From positions 1 through 20,380 of the IMG/VR virus record IMGVR_UViG_3300024328_000800: DNA of 20,380 nucleotides. One strand, 5' to 3'. Source of the stretch: a virus. Shown here one piece after another: positions 12,788-20,380 of the stretch. The notes beneath the pieces were generated by a model. It searched no databases, was not told the DNA's origin, and saw nothing but the letters and a program-made list of their open reading frames with translations. The position numbers were made by a program, and so were the translations under genes. Each line of letters begins with the position of its first letter. Within the stretch, counting starts at the first letter, position 1.

Positions 12788-13125
12788 TGGTTACAGTAGT
12801 ATTAGACATAGGAGACAATGGTGTAGTCAAAATTATAGAAGATGACAACTACAATGGAAATGGTGAAGTTAATGTCACTAAAACTCTTTATGTCTTTGAT
12901 GGAGATCCTGATTATGAAAATAGAATTAAATTTTTAAAAGATCTTTGTTTAGATATTGGGTTAAGTATAGGTAATAAAGATGCTCAGAAAAGACTTAATA
13001 TAAATCTTCACAAGAAGTCAAAAGACATGTCACTAATGACTAAAAAGGAATTAGAGACGAGTATTATGGCAGCAGGTAGACTTGTGGAGAAGTATAAAAA
13101 AGAACTTAAAAAATATGAATCTTAA
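12787..13125 (+). CDS. Hypothetical protein (112 aa)
   Basis: Starts with beta strands (MVTVVLDIGDNGVVKIIED), then a helical part FLKDLCLDIGLSIGNKDAQKRLNI and a Lys-rich C-terminal helix. The L-x-D-L-x-x-D-I-G-L-x-x-G-N-K run reminds me of short phage proteins with a similar D-x-G-L-x-x-G-x-x-x-x-x-R segment, but I cannot name a family. It starts inside the previous stop (TAATG) and overlaps the next gene by 11 nt when that gene starts at 13115. Confidence 0.6.
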   Translation: MVTVVLDIGDNGVVKIIEDDNYNGNGEVNVTKTLYVFDGDPDYENRIKFLKDLCLDIGLSIGNKDAQKRLNINLHKKSKDMSLMTKKELETSIMAAGRLVEKYKKELKKYES

Positions 13126-13564
13126 GGTAGAATGTATATGGTGTAAAACTAAAACTGATTTTAATAGATTTGCAAGAGAAACTAAAAAGTCAGAAGAATA
13201 TGACAAGTTTAAAAACCAAATAATTTCTTATAATGAAATTGGAGATAGACTTTCTAAGAGTGATCCTTATGGAAATACTCCATCTGAAACTTTAGTTGCT
13301 TTACATATACAAAAATTAATACGAAATCTTGTTAATAAAAATAGGAGAGTAGAAGAAGAAGTTGAAGAAGATCAAACTGCAAAGGTTACATATCTTCTTA
13401 AAAACTTAAATCAAGAAAATGTACTAAATTTTAAAAACTTTATTAATGAAATAGCTGATGGAGTAGAGTTTGAATTAGTAGTTATTAATAGAGAAGATAA
13501 ATTAGATCCTAAAGTATTGAGTAAATTCGATAACGTTAGAATTGTAGACAATGATAAGACATAA
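13115..13564 (+). CDS. Hypothetical protein (149 aa)
   Basis: Product MNLKVECIWCKTKTDFNRF... has one CxxC (CIWC) near the N-terminus without a second pair, so a full zinc ribbon is not present unless it dimerises. The middle is charged helix (VNKNRRVEEEVEEDQ) and the C-terminal part (VEFELVVINRED, FDNVRIVDNDK) looks like beta strands. The frame is open from 13082, but I chose the ATG at 13115 because it gives a compact 11-nt overlap like its neighbours and removes a stretch that is only out-of-frame reading. It overlaps the next gene by 14 nt. Confidence 0.6.
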   Translation: MNLKVECIWCKTKTDFNRFARETKKSEEYDKFKNQIISYNEIGDRLSKSDPYGNTPSETLVALHIQKLIRNLVNKNRRVEEEVEEDQTAKVTYLLKNLNQENVLNFKNFINEIADGVEFELVVINREDKLDPKVLSKFDNVRIVDNDKT

Positions 13565-14144
13565 GATATTTTCAAAAGGTGAAAGAATCCATGCTCTAAT
13601 ACATTCAACAACAAATCCAAATATTTTATTTCCAGTTAGAGGCATGATTTACGATACTAAATTTGATGAGTACAATCCTCAATATCAAATTAAAGTAGAT
13701 AAAATGTATGATGATATTGCGTTCTTAAAGCGATATTTATTTAAAGGCCGAACTATCCGAAACTTTGATGGTAAAGATAGTAGATGGAAATTTACAAGAA
13801 CAAGTTATAAAACAACCGATGAGTTTGTACAAAAAGTTTTTAATGGTGATAATTGGGAAGGCTACTTAATTGTAGTTGATAGCGTTTATTGCTGTAGAAC
13901 AAGAAAAGAACAGGTTGGCTTCTTTAATAAGATACAAACATTTATGATACAAAAGAATCTGAGAGAGCTATACGAGATGACTAGAAGGAAAGAATACAGA
14001 TATGGTAGATTTTATTATCATACTAAAGATATGTTTAAGAGAGCACTTAAAAAGTTCTTTGGAGAACGATCACCTCAATCAGATAAATGGTGGAATGATT
14101 TTCTTGCATCCACTGATATTAGAGATTTAGACAAACACGTCTAA
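13551..14144 (+). CDS. Hypothetical protein (197 aa), last gene before the baseplate block
   Basis: No recognised family. It is basic and rich in aromatic residues. The N-terminal part (MIRHKIFSKGERIHALIH and LFPVRGMIYDTKFDEYNPQY) is suggestive of a small beta-barrel such as a KOW/SH3-like fold; the middle is alpha/beta (WEGYLIVVDSVYCC) and the C-terminus is basic helix (FKRALKKFFGERSP) ending DLDKHV. It overlaps the previous gene by 14 nt and is the final gene before the gap with the late promoter word at 14158. It could be a structural or assembly protein; not shown. Confidence 0.6.
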   Translation: MIRHKIFSKGERIHALIHSTTNPNILFPVRGMIYDTKFDEYNPQYQIKVDKMYDDIAFLKRYLFKGRTIRNFDGKDSRWKFTRTSYKTTDEFVQKVFNGDNWEGYLIVVDSVYCCRTRKEQVGFFNKIQTFMIQKNLRELYEMTRRKEYRYGRFYYHTKDMFKRALKKFFGERSPQSDKWWNDFLASTDIRDLDKHV

Positions 14145-14157
14145 ACTTTAAGTGATA

Positions 14158-14165
14158 TATAAATA
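14158..14165 (+). promoter_or_regulatory. T4-type late promoter word TATAAATA before the baseplate block
   Basis: Exact TATAAATA in the 37-nt gap between the last small gene and the first tail gene, ending 16 nt before the ATG at 14182. This is the position expected for late transcription of structural genes in T4-like phages. The only other exact copy I found on the + strand is at 3685. Confidence 0.6.
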
Positions 14166-14181
14166 AAAATAATACTTTTTA

Positions 14182-15912
14182 ATGAGCACATTTACCCATA
14201 TTTTGGAAGAAGGCCTAAGCGCTGCAGATTTTGTATTCGATGAAATAACAGATGCTGGGGAAGTCATGTATACTAATCTTGTAGATGGCTTAACATCTAA
14301 GGCATATAGTGGTATAATAGAAGGTGCTAAAAATAATCCAACTCCTGAAGAAGTACAAAAGGCATTATTTAAAGCTTCAAATCCAGATTTTGACCCCGCA
14401 CTCGTTAAAGAGGAAGGACTTTATCCTAAATCAAACTTTAAACAGCCTACTACATATTCTGTTAAAAAAGGAGTAGAATCAGACGCAGAGTCAGATGCAC
14501 CTACTAGTAGAGTTAATAATTGGACTTTATTAAAATATAAAGGGCAAGGAGAAAATCCAGATTATAATAAAGCAATGGTTGGATCAGGTGCAGGAGATTC
14601 TGGTTTAGCAATAAACCCTACTGCAAATAACATTATTCAAAGAACTTTTACTAAAGGATCTGCTAGTTTTAGATATTTTCAAAAAGACTTTATATTTTGT
14701 GAACATTATGGTAAAGTTACAAATAATCATATGTTAACTTTAAGAAGGTTTCCATTCCCAGTTGAAGATAATATATTAGATCCTAAAAAATATAGCATGC
14801 AAGAAAAAAAGGTTGTTGATAATATTCAACCTGCTCTTGCACAGGCCGTAACGTGGATGAGTCCAACTATTGGAAATAGTTTAAATGAGATATTAAAATT
14901 TGGAGTTGGTTTTAAATGGAAAGAAACCGAAGCTGAGCTTCAAACTATTGAAAGTAAACCTAGAGATAGAGGCATGGTTGGAGGAATGATTGATAGTATT
15001 CCATATTCTCAAAATGCACAAGGTGGTTTAGCAGGAGAGAGTGCAGCAACTACTCATAGAAGAAAGCAACAAGGAGGTGGCTGGGATCCTTTAAAACAAA
15101 CATATCCTAATCACACATTCGCTCCACTTAACGTTATAAAAAGTATGCAAGTTAGAGATAGTGGTTTAACCTTTGATCAAAGTTTTAGTTTGACATTTAA
15201 TTATGATTTAAAAGGAATTCCAAATACTTCTCCTAAAATGGCTTTTTTAGATGTTTTAGCTAATTTATTAGTATTGACATATAACAATGCTCCTTTTTGG
15301 GGAGGAGCAATTAGATACACAGGAGGTGGAGTTGTTGGTAATTCATTAGGTGATCTTGAAAAATTAAAAAAGGGAGATATTAAAGGTTTTATGGGAAGTG
15401 TAATGAAAGATATAGGAGGAACTATAAAAAATGTTGCAGAAGATCTTAAAGGTGCACTCAGTGGAGATAGTAAAATATTAAATAACGTAATCGGTGGAGG
15501 ATTGATGGATTTATTTGGTGGACCACAAGGTGGACAAGTTGCAGCTGCATTCTTAACAGGAGAATCTACAGGTCAATGGCATTTAACGGTTGGAAATCCA
15601 TTAAATCCAATTGCTGTAATTGGAAATTTAGGATGTAAGAAAGCTGATTTTCAATTTGATGGACCATTAGGTTATGAAGACTTTCCTACTAAACTAAAAG
15701 TTGTAATTGAATTGCAACCTAATAGGCCAAGAGATAAAGCAGATATTGAATCAATGTTTAATGCTGGTAAAGGTAGATTATATTTACCAGAACAAGGAGT
15801 ATTAGACCCTAGTAATGATACATATGATGTTAGTGCTTATGGTAATAAAGAATTTAAAGGAAGAAGTAAAGAGGCATTTATTAAGAAGGCCGCAAAAACT
15901 GCAAACGGATAA
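14182..15912 (+). CDS. Large tail/baseplate protein (576 aa), tail-tube-junction candidate
   Basis: First gene of the late structural block. The N-terminal 130 residues are hydrophilic; the core holds strands and LRRFPFPVEDNI, then FDQSFSLTFNYDLKG, KMAFLDVLANLLVLTYNN and PFWGGAIRYTGGG. A Gly-rich section lies around 390-460, and the C-terminal domain contains WHLTVGNPLNPIAVIGNLGC, GPLGYEDFPTKLKVVIEL and NRPRDKADIESMF. These look like a tail-tube-like beta fold with insertions, as in baseplate-tube junction proteins (gp48/gp54 role in T4). The downstream neighbours are a LysM protein and hub, which supports a baseplate role. The exact T4 equivalent is not certain. Overlaps the LysM gene by 1 nt (TAATG). 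Confidence 0.65.
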   Translation: MSTFTHILEEGLSAADFVFDEITDAGEVMYTNLVDGLTSKAYSGIIEGAKNNPTPEEVQKALFKASNPDFDPALVKEEGLYPKSNFKQPTTYSVKKGVESDAESDAPTSRVNNWTLLKYKGQGENPDYNKAMVGSGAGDSGLAINPTANNIIQRTFTKGSASFRYFQKDFIFCEHYGKVTNNHMLTLRRFPFPVEDNILDPKKYSMQEKKVVDNIQPALAQAVTWMSPTIGNSLNEILKFGVGFKWKETEAELQTIESKPRDRGMVGGMIDSIPYSQNAQGGLAGESAATTHRRKQQGGGWDPLKQTYPNHTFAPLNVIKSMQVRDSGLTFDQSFSLTFNYDLKGIPNTSPKMAFLDVLANLLVLTYNNAPFWGGAIRYTGGGVVGNSLGDLEKLKKGDIKGFMGSVMKDIGGTIKNVAEDLKGALSGDSKILNNVIGGGLMDLFGGPQGGQVAAAFLTGESTGQWHLTVGNPLNPIAVIGNLGCKKADFQFDGPLGYEDFPTKLKVVIELQPNRPRDKADIESMFNAGKGRLYLPEQGVLDPSNDTYDVSAYGNKEFKGRSKEAFIKKAAKTANG

Positions 15913-16832
15913 TGAATTTTAAAACAATATTAGATAAATTAATAGAGGGTGGAAAACTTATTTTAGCTCAACCTACATTTATATTTAAAGATGATGAGGT
16001 TCCATTTAGTGAATATGTTGTCAAAAATACAGATGCTGGTAGAATTGATTTAATAGCTGAGGAATATTATGGAAGTGCTGTTGATTTAGAAAGTATTTTA
16101 AAATTTAATGGAATATCTGATCCGTTTTCAATTAACGAAGGTGATGTTTTAAAAATGCCAATAGATGATGCTGTTATTAAAAAATTAGAAAGGCCTAGCA
16201 TTGCAATAAGTAATATAGTTAGACAAGAATTTATAGATGGTAAGAAATTAACTAAAAAAGATAAAAGAAGAATTGATTTTCTTAAAAAGAAATATAATCT
16301 TAAAGAAGTACTCCCACCTAATATGTTAAAGTCTGGATTTAAAAACTTTGAATTAAGGAAAGAAGAAGGTGAAGATGTCATTAAGATGGGAATGGGTGTA
16401 TCTACTCCAGAATCTTCATTTTCTGCACCTAAGAAGAAAGCCAAGAAAGTTTCAGTTAATGAGTCTGAAGCTGATTCAATTTCTAAAAAAATTAAAAGCG
16501 GTGCTAATGAAGAATTAACAGATGCTGAAATTGCAAAATTAGAAAATAGTGGAATTAAATCTTCTAATATTTCTAAAAAGGCGTCTAAGTTAGCTACTAC
16601 ATTTGATGGAAAAGAAATAGGAAACCGAGGAAATACTTCTTCTAATTTCACAGCCAATACGTCAGATGCATTAGACGATGACGGTAACAAGGTAGGAAAC
16701 CAATCAGTAACTCAATCTGAACAAATTGAAGGTGATAAAGTTACAAAAACTGTCACAAAAACTATTGTAAAACCAGATGGCTCTTCTGAAACTACTCAAA
16801 CTGTTACTTTTTCTAAATACGAATCTAAATAA
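15912..16832 (+). CDS. LysM-domain baseplate protein (gp53/gpX-like)
   Basis: 306 aa. A LysM-like domain spans about residues 35-83: YVVKNTDAGRIDLIAEEYYG, then DLESILKFNGISDP and INEGDVLKMP, which is the classic order (aromatic strand, helix, N-x-I-x-D, G-x-x-L-x-[IMV]-P). In contractile tails, LysM proteins sit at the tube-hub junction (P2 gpX, Afp7-type) or in the wedge (T4 gp53 carries a LysM-like domain). The second half (about 140-306) is low complexity, rich in Ser, Lys, Thr and Asn, probably disordered, ending in a Thr-rich strand region (TVTKTIVKPDGSSETTQTV). Peptidoglycan binding is not implied. It follows by TAATG and is 17 nt before the hub gene. Confidence 0.8.
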   Translation: MNFKTILDKLIEGGKLILAQPTFIFKDDEVPFSEYVVKNTDAGRIDLIAEEYYGSAVDLESILKFNGISDPFSINEGDVLKMPIDDAVIKKLERPSIAISNIVRQEFIDGKKLTKKDKRRIDFLKKKYNLKEVLPPNMLKSGFKNFELRKEEGEDVIKMGMGVSTPESSFSAPKKKAKKVSVNESEADSISKKIKSGANEELTDAEIAKLENSGIKSSNISKKASKLATTFDGKEIGNRGNTSSNFTANTSDALDDDGNKVGNQSVTQSEQIEGDKVTKTVTKTIVKPDGSSETTQTVTFSKYESK

Positions 16833-16836
16833 TTTA

Positions 16837-16844
16837 GATAAATA
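16837..16844 (+). promoter_or_regulatory. Weak late-promoter-like octamer before the hub gene
   Basis: GATAAATA in the 17-nt gap before the ATG at 16850 differs by one base from TATAAATA. It may add a late start for the hub, but the same octamer occurs inside genes, so it is only suggestive. Confidence 0.25.
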
Positions 16845-16849
16845 ATATA

Positions 16850-18373
16850 ATGGAGTTAAATAATAATATACTATCACTAATAGAGCCTAAAATTAGACCA
16901 ACTGATGTTGAGTTAAAGGGAGGAACTGAATCCGGCGAAGGTGATAAAACTTCTAAGTCATTTGGTACAGATTTACCTAGAATAACAATTAATAATTACT
17001 TATTTGAAGAAGGAGATTTAATATCTTTTAAACTTAATACTGGAATTACTAAAAAATATCCAACCGTTAATGTTACTGTTATTGATACAGGTGGAACATT
17101 TGACATTGATCAATTTCCTAGAGACGGAGATGTAATTACAGTTTATATTAATTCTAAAAACACAGATACTTTTAAAAGTATTCACATGGATTTTAATATT
17201 ACATCAATATCTTCACCTCCTAAAGGTTTACCAAATAGTCTTAAACAATATAGTTTTCAGGGCACATGTAAAGTACCAGGTTTATTTAGTGAAGATTGTG
17301 TTGCATATACTGAAAACACAAGTTTAGGTCACTTAGAAGAAATTGCTACTAATTTAGAACTAGGTTTAGCATCAAACATTGACTCTACAGATGATACTCA
17401 AAATAGGCTACAGGCTTATACAACTACATTAGATTATATTAAAGAAACTGTTAATTCCTCTTATATAGATGAAGAAAGTTTTCAAACATTTTACATTGAT
17501 CAATACTACAATTTAAACTTTGTAGAGATGAATAGAATTTTTAATTCTGAAAATGTAAGTCTTGAGAGCATGCAAAGTAATTTTGCTTCTTTAGCAAAAA
17601 GTTTTAGTCAAGAGGCAGGAGTAGAAGATAATACAGACAATATAGAGAATAAATTAATGTTAACTAATAACACGCAATTTGATAAAAGCAATGTTAAAAT
17701 ATCTCAATTTGCATTAAAAAATAATTCAAGTAAAATATCATTATTGAATGGTTATAGAAGAGTACTTCAAATGTGGGATGAATTAGAAGATAGTGAACCT
17801 ACTGCATGGGATACTGAGCGTTTAGTTGAGTTTGATGTTGAGGCGTATACTAGTAAAAATATTAGAGACGTTGAAGAACCTTTAAAAGGTAGGAGAGGTG
17901 AGACAGAATATGATAATCATTCTAAATATAAATGGGTAGGTAGAATGCAAGATTATTCTTTAGAAGGAAATGTACACCTTAATCATAAGTATTCTATATT
18001 AAATAATTGGCAAAATTTACAGGAACTTGAAAAAATAAAACTAGTCGTAGAATTAGATTCTTTTAACCCAAGCTTATATGTATGTCAAAAAATACCAGTA
18101 ATGATGTACACTTATGATGAGATACAATCTGCAGCTGCTACCAAAACCCAAACAGGTTTAAAAGATAAAGGTGTAAAAACAGATGATAAAGCTTTTCCTA
18201 GTAAAACTGAAGAAGTTGAGGCTACAGAAGCTCCAGTAAGACAAGATGATTTTACATCTGGTCATTATGTTATCGGCGGAATAGAATATATATACTCAGA
18301 CGGCGATCAAGCCTTAACTCAGCGATTAACTCTTTTAAGGAGGGAATGGCCAACAAGAGCAAATAATTTATAA
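16850..18373 (+). CDS. Baseplate hub protein (gp27/gpD/VgrG-like)
   Basis: 507 aa. The early region ITINNYLFEEGDLISFKL, VNVTVIDTGGTFDIDQFP and GDVITVYINSKN is the first barrel domain of hub proteins, followed by MDFNITSISS and YSFQGTCKVPGLFSEDCVAY, and then the helix NTSLGHLEEIATNLELG that precedes the second barrel, TFYIDQYYNLNFVEMNRIF. This order matches T4 gp27 and P2 gpD. The C-terminal part (380-507) holds an MQDYSLEGNVHLN stretch and an acidic linker. It would form the trimeric platform between the tail tube and the spike. Neighbours (LysM upstream, OB-fold spike downstream) agree. No clear catalytic motif. Confidence 0.82.
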   Translation: MELNNNILSLIEPKIRPTDVELKGGTESGEGDKTSKSFGTDLPRITINNYLFEEGDLISFKLNTGITKKYPTVNVTVIDTGGTFDIDQFPRDGDVITVYINSKNTDTFKSIHMDFNITSISSPPKGLPNSLKQYSFQGTCKVPGLFSEDCVAYTENTSLGHLEEIATNLELGLASNIDSTDDTQNRLQAYTTTLDYIKETVNSSYIDEESFQTFYIDQYYNLNFVEMNRIFNSENVSLESMQSNFASLAKSFSQEAGVEDNTDNIENKLMLTNNTQFDKSNVKISQFALKNNSSKISLLNGYRRVLQMWDELEDSEPTAWDTERLVEFDVEAYTSKNIRDVEEPLKGRRGETEYDNHSKYKWVGRMQDYSLEGNVHLNHKYSILNNWQNLQELEKIKLVVELDSFNPSLYVCQKIPVMMYTYDEIQSAAATKTQTGLKDKGVKTDDKAFPSKTEEVEATEAPVRQDDFTSGHYVIGGIEYIYSDGDQALTQRLTLLRREWPTRANNL

Positions 18374-18376
18374 GAA

Positions 18377-19759
18377 ATGGGTCTATTAGGAAATAAAAAC
18401 AAATTTGCAAAAGCTAAAGGTAGAAGTGCTCATCCTTATGGTGATCCTACATTTCTTAGTTTCTTTTTAATGTTCGATTGGTATAGCCCAAAATCACCTT
18501 TGTTTAATGGTGATGCAACTAATTTTTTAAGAAATGTTATAGGAGATAACAATAGAGCAGATCAACTTGAAAAATTTAAAAAGTATTTAAAGAGAATAAA
18601 TCAAGAAATGCCATGGTTTTGGCAATCAATTACTGGTTTAAATGCAGCATATGACTATGGTAAAATGGATGACGCTCTAGTATTTAAAGAAGGCGCAGAA
18701 ATTGAAATAGGTTGTTTAGAAACTTTAGACTTTACAATGGCTGGTATTTTTAATATGTATCAATCAATTGTATTAGACACTGAAAGGTATGTACAAGTTT
18801 TACCAGATAATTTATGTTATTTTAATGTTTACGTACATGTGCAAGAAATAAGAAATTTTGTGCCATTTATTGGAAGTGGAAGTGCTGTAGAAAGAGCAAT
18901 GGCAGGTATTGAAAAGGCAAAAGGAGCTGCAAGTTCCTTAGCAGCGTTTAAAGCTGGAGACGCAGCAGACAGAAAAAAATTAATAGAAGATAACAAGGAT
19001 GGTGTTTTAGGCAAAATACAAGACAGACTTAATTCTGACCAACTTGATTGGAAGTCAAAGGGATTAGGACCTAGATTTATAACTAAATTAGGAAAATGTA
19101 AGTTTAGTTATAATAATGGAATGGATATGTTTAGTGAGATAAGTAATGCTGAATTAGGAAGCCCTGTGCAACACAAATTAAAATTTAAATTTCATACAAG
19201 TAAAGTTCATGAATTTGAATATTTAACAGGTTTTAATCATGTAGATCCTGATCCTCTTAGTCCATTTAATAATGACATATTAAATGATTTAGCAAATGAT
19301 GCTGTAAATCAATTAGTTACTAAAGGAACTGCATTTGCTAAAGGAAAACTTGAAGACTTTAAAAATAAACTATTATTAGGAAACGTATACGGTGCTAATG
19401 CTCTTTCTAAAATACAAGATGTTTTTAATTCAGGTTCTATAAATGCTATAGTACCTTTAGTAAAAGGAGAAGATCCAAAAGGAGAGCCCGAAAACGTTGG
19501 AAGACCTATAGGTGACAATGTTCACCCTGTACTTCCAGCTGACGAAGTTGCATTAGAATCTACTAAAATTTACGAAGATACTCCAGAAGAACAGCCATTA
19601 ACAAGTACTAATACAATGCCAATCGCAAGCCCGGAAGTGCCATTAGAATCTACTAGAATTTATGATGATGCTCCGGAAGAAGGCACATTGAATAGTACTA
19701 GAATTTATGATGATGCTCCACCTGAAAGTCCATTAGAAAATAGCAATGTTTATGAGTAA
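18377..19759 (+). CDS. Tail/baseplate protein with 15-residue tandem repeat tail (460 aa)
   Basis: The N-terminal two thirds contain SFFLMFDWYSPKSPLFNG, WFWQSITGLNAAYDYG, then ERYVQVLPDNLCYFNVYVHV, and later FITKLGKCKFSYNNGMDMF and HKLKFKFHTSKVHEFEY. The L-P-x-N-L-x-x-F-x-V and the K-C-x-F pair are typical of tail-tube-like or tube-initiator proteins (role of T4 gp48/gp54 or gp19-like fold). Residues 170-215 are Ala/Lys-rich helix. The last 69 residues are an acidic, Pro-rich repeat, described as a separate feature. It starts 3 nt after the hub and overlaps the next small gene by 8 nt. Exact identity is not certain. Confidence 0.65.
   Translation: MGLLGNKNKFAKAKGRSAHPYGDPTFLSFFLMFDWYSPKSPLFNGDATNFLRNVIGDNNRADQLEKFKKYLKRINQEMPWFWQSITGLNAAYDYGKMDDALVFKEGAEIEIGCLETLDFTMAGIFNMYQSIVLDTERYVQVLPDNLCYFNVYVHVQEIRNFVPFIGSGSAVERAMAGIEKAKGAASSLAAFKAGDAADRKKLIEDNKDGVLGKIQDRLNSDQLDWKSKGLGPRFITKLGKCKFSYNNGMDMFSEISNAELGSPVQHKLKFKFHTSKVHEFEYLTGFNHVDPDPLSPFNNDILNDLANDAVNQLVTKGTAFAKGKLEDFKNKLLLGNVYGANALSKIQDVFNSGSINAIVPLVKGEDPKGEPENVGRPIGDNVHPVLPADEVALESTKIYEDTPEEQPLTSTNTMPIASPEVPLESTRIYDDAPEEGTLNSTRIYDDAPPESPLENSNVYE
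19550..19756 (+). repeat. 45-bp (15-residue) imperfect tandem repeat, about 4.6 units
   Basis: In frame within the 460-aa protein: units ALESTKIYEDTPEEQ, PLTSTNTMPIASPEV, PLESTRIYDDAPEEG, TLNSTRIYDDAPPES and a partial PLENSNVYE (residues 392-460). Units 3 and 4 are the most alike; unit 2 is the most diverged. The consensus is P-L-E-S-T-R-I-Y-D-D-A-P-E-E-x, acidic and likely disordered. Confidence 0.88.
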
Positions 19760-19907
19760 ACGTGGTAATAAAACTCAATTAAGAATTTTAGAATTTGCAA
19801 GAAACATAGTGTGTGGAAAGGTAATGGATTCACCAGAAGATATTCAATTTTATTTAAACTATAGAGTAGAAATCGAAGAAACTCTAAGAAATTGGTCAGA
19901 AGATTAA
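19752..19907 (+). CDS. Small hypothetical protein between tail genes (51 aa)
   Basis: The product starts MSKRGNKTQLRILEFARNI and ends IEETLRNWSED. It is helical, basic at the N-terminus and acidic at the C-terminus, with no membrane segment. It overlaps the 460-aa protein's end by 8 nt, and 15 nt separate it from the spike gene, so it fits tightly into the tail operon. The longer minus-strand frame over 19750-20079 is rejected because it crosses the spike gene. Function unknown; maybe a small tail accessory or chaperone. Confidence 0.6.
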   Translation: MSKRGNKTQLRILEFARNIVCGKVMDSPEDIQFYLNYRVEIEETLRNWSED

Positions 19908-19922
19908 CAGAATATATAATAT

Positions 19923-20380
19923 ATGAAGGCTGAAGAATTATATAAAGATAATTTAAGGGATACTCATTGGTTGGGAAAGGTTGTTGATACAGCTGATCCT
20001 TTAATTGAAGGTAGATGTCGAGTGATGGTATATGGTAAGTTTGATAAAATACCAACTGAATCAATTCCATGGGCAACATCTTCTAATAGTAATATGATAG
20101 GTAGTTATTCTACTCCAAAATTAGGAGATATTGTTTCTGTTAACTTTGATAATGGAGATATTTACCATCCTGAATATACTTATACAATTAACAGCAAAGA
20201 TAGAAATACATTTAAAACAGAAATATTAGAAGCGCTAGGAGCTGAGGAAGCTGTTAAAGCACAATCAATTGTATATGATGTTGATAATAAATTTAGAATC
20301 TATTATGAACCAAATGAAGGTTTAATAGTTTCAATGGGTGATGGAATTAAAACAGAGCCTTTTATAAATGTAAAACAAAC
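19923..20380 (+). CDS. Baseplate central spike protein, gp5-like OB-fold (partial, 3' end outside window)
   Basis: 152 complete codons are visible. Residues 15-88 form the OB-fold of gp5-type spike proteins: HWLGKVVDTADPLIEGRCRV, VYGKF, IPTESIPWATSS, LGDIVSVNFDNGD and HPEY, which follow T4 gp5 (W-x-G-x-V-x-D-x-x-D-P-x-x-x-G-R-x-R-V and I-P-T-E-x-x-P-W). After it comes a helical linker (FKTEILEALGAEEAVKAQ) and then VYDVDNKFRIYYEPNEGLIV, which already looks like the start of a spike or post-OB beta region. No lysozyme domain, as inserted in T4 gp5, has appeared by residue 152; it may lie further on or be absent. Confidence 0.85.
   Translation, partial: MKAEELYKDNLRDTHWLGKVVDTADPLIEGRCRVMVYGKFDKIPTESIPWATSSNSNMIGSYSTPKLGDIVSVNFDNGDIYHPEYTYTINSKDRNTFKTEILEALGAEEAVKAQSIVYDVDNKFRIYYEPNEGLIVSMGDGIKTEPFINVKQ

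Noticed and set aside
13082-13114. Upstream start for the gene at 13115
   Set aside because: It adds a Lys-rich stretch that is only another frame of the preceding gene's C-terminus; 13115 gives a compact overlap.
16067-16690. Long minus-strand open frame (207 codons)
   Set aside because: It lies opposite the LysM gene, whose product has clear domain features; AT-rich, low-complexity coding on the + strand explains the open antisense frame.
19750-20079. Minus-strand open frame (109 codons)
   Set aside because: It crosses the spike gene with its clear OB-fold motifs on the + strand.
1-20380. tRNA genes, CRISPR arrays, insertion sequences, integrase or attachment sites
   Set aside because: I read for these on both strands and saw no cloverleaf, repeat-spacer array, transposase or integrase motif.

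Overview
The window looks like part of the genome of a tailed phage with a contractile tail (T4-like in broad sense) that infects a Bacteroidota host, most likely a flavobacterium. All 37 genes I accept are on the + strand, are tightly packed with 1-35 nt overlaps, and are AT-rich. The phage assignment rests on a tail/baseplate block at the right end (LysM protein, hub, OB-fold spike protein) and on typical phage metabolism genes (PhoH, dCMP deaminase). The host assignment rests on three things: a secreted protein with a type IX secretion (T9SS) C-terminal sorting domain, a small-subunit ribosomal protein bS21 of the Bacteroidota kind, and gene starts preceded by A-rich sequence with no convincing Shine-Dalgarno motif. 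Species and phage genus cannot be told from the sequence alone.

Left part (1-3628): a small heat-shock protein gene stands alone behind a sigma-54-type promoter and ends in a strong terminator. Then come small unknown genes, a lysine-rich protein and a second small protein whose N-termini resemble T4 capsid-targeting sequences, a DnaJ-type co-chaperone without zinc finger, and a phage bS21. Three short proteins here (1205, 3183, 3705) share one C-terminal helical motif.

Middle (3685-7624): starting at a perfect T4-type late promoter word, there are a UVR-like small protein, PhoH ATPase, RNase HII, membrane and coiled-coil proteins, and a UvdE/UvsE-type UV damage endonuclease.

Accessory island (7630-9343): a monocistronic T9SS-cargo-like gene framed by a promoter-like element and its own terminator, followed by a two-gene unit (acidic Cys-rich protein, small membrane protein) with its own terminator. 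The promoter-like element before the T9SS gene is a near-copy of one at 511-600; three sequence blocks and their spacings are conserved exactly while the spacers are unrelated in sequence.

Right part (9362-20380): dCMP deaminase, an XPD/DinG-type iron-sulfur helicase, six small to medium unknown genes, then a second perfect late promoter word (14158) and the baseplate block: a large tail/baseplate protein, LysM wedge-type protein, gp27/gpD-like hub, a second tail-tube-junction-like protein with a 15-residue tandem repeat tail, a small protein, and the start of a gp5-like spike protein that runs off the window.

Read together, the phage carries tools to protect or modify host proteostasis and translation (sHsp, DnaJ, bS21), repair DNA (UvsE, RNase HII, helicase), adjust nucleotides (dCMP deaminase), and perhaps send a protein out through the host's own secretion system. 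The most interesting signals are the sigma-54-type promoter, the duplicated three-block element with a terminator built into one copy, the T9SS-type protein, and bS21.
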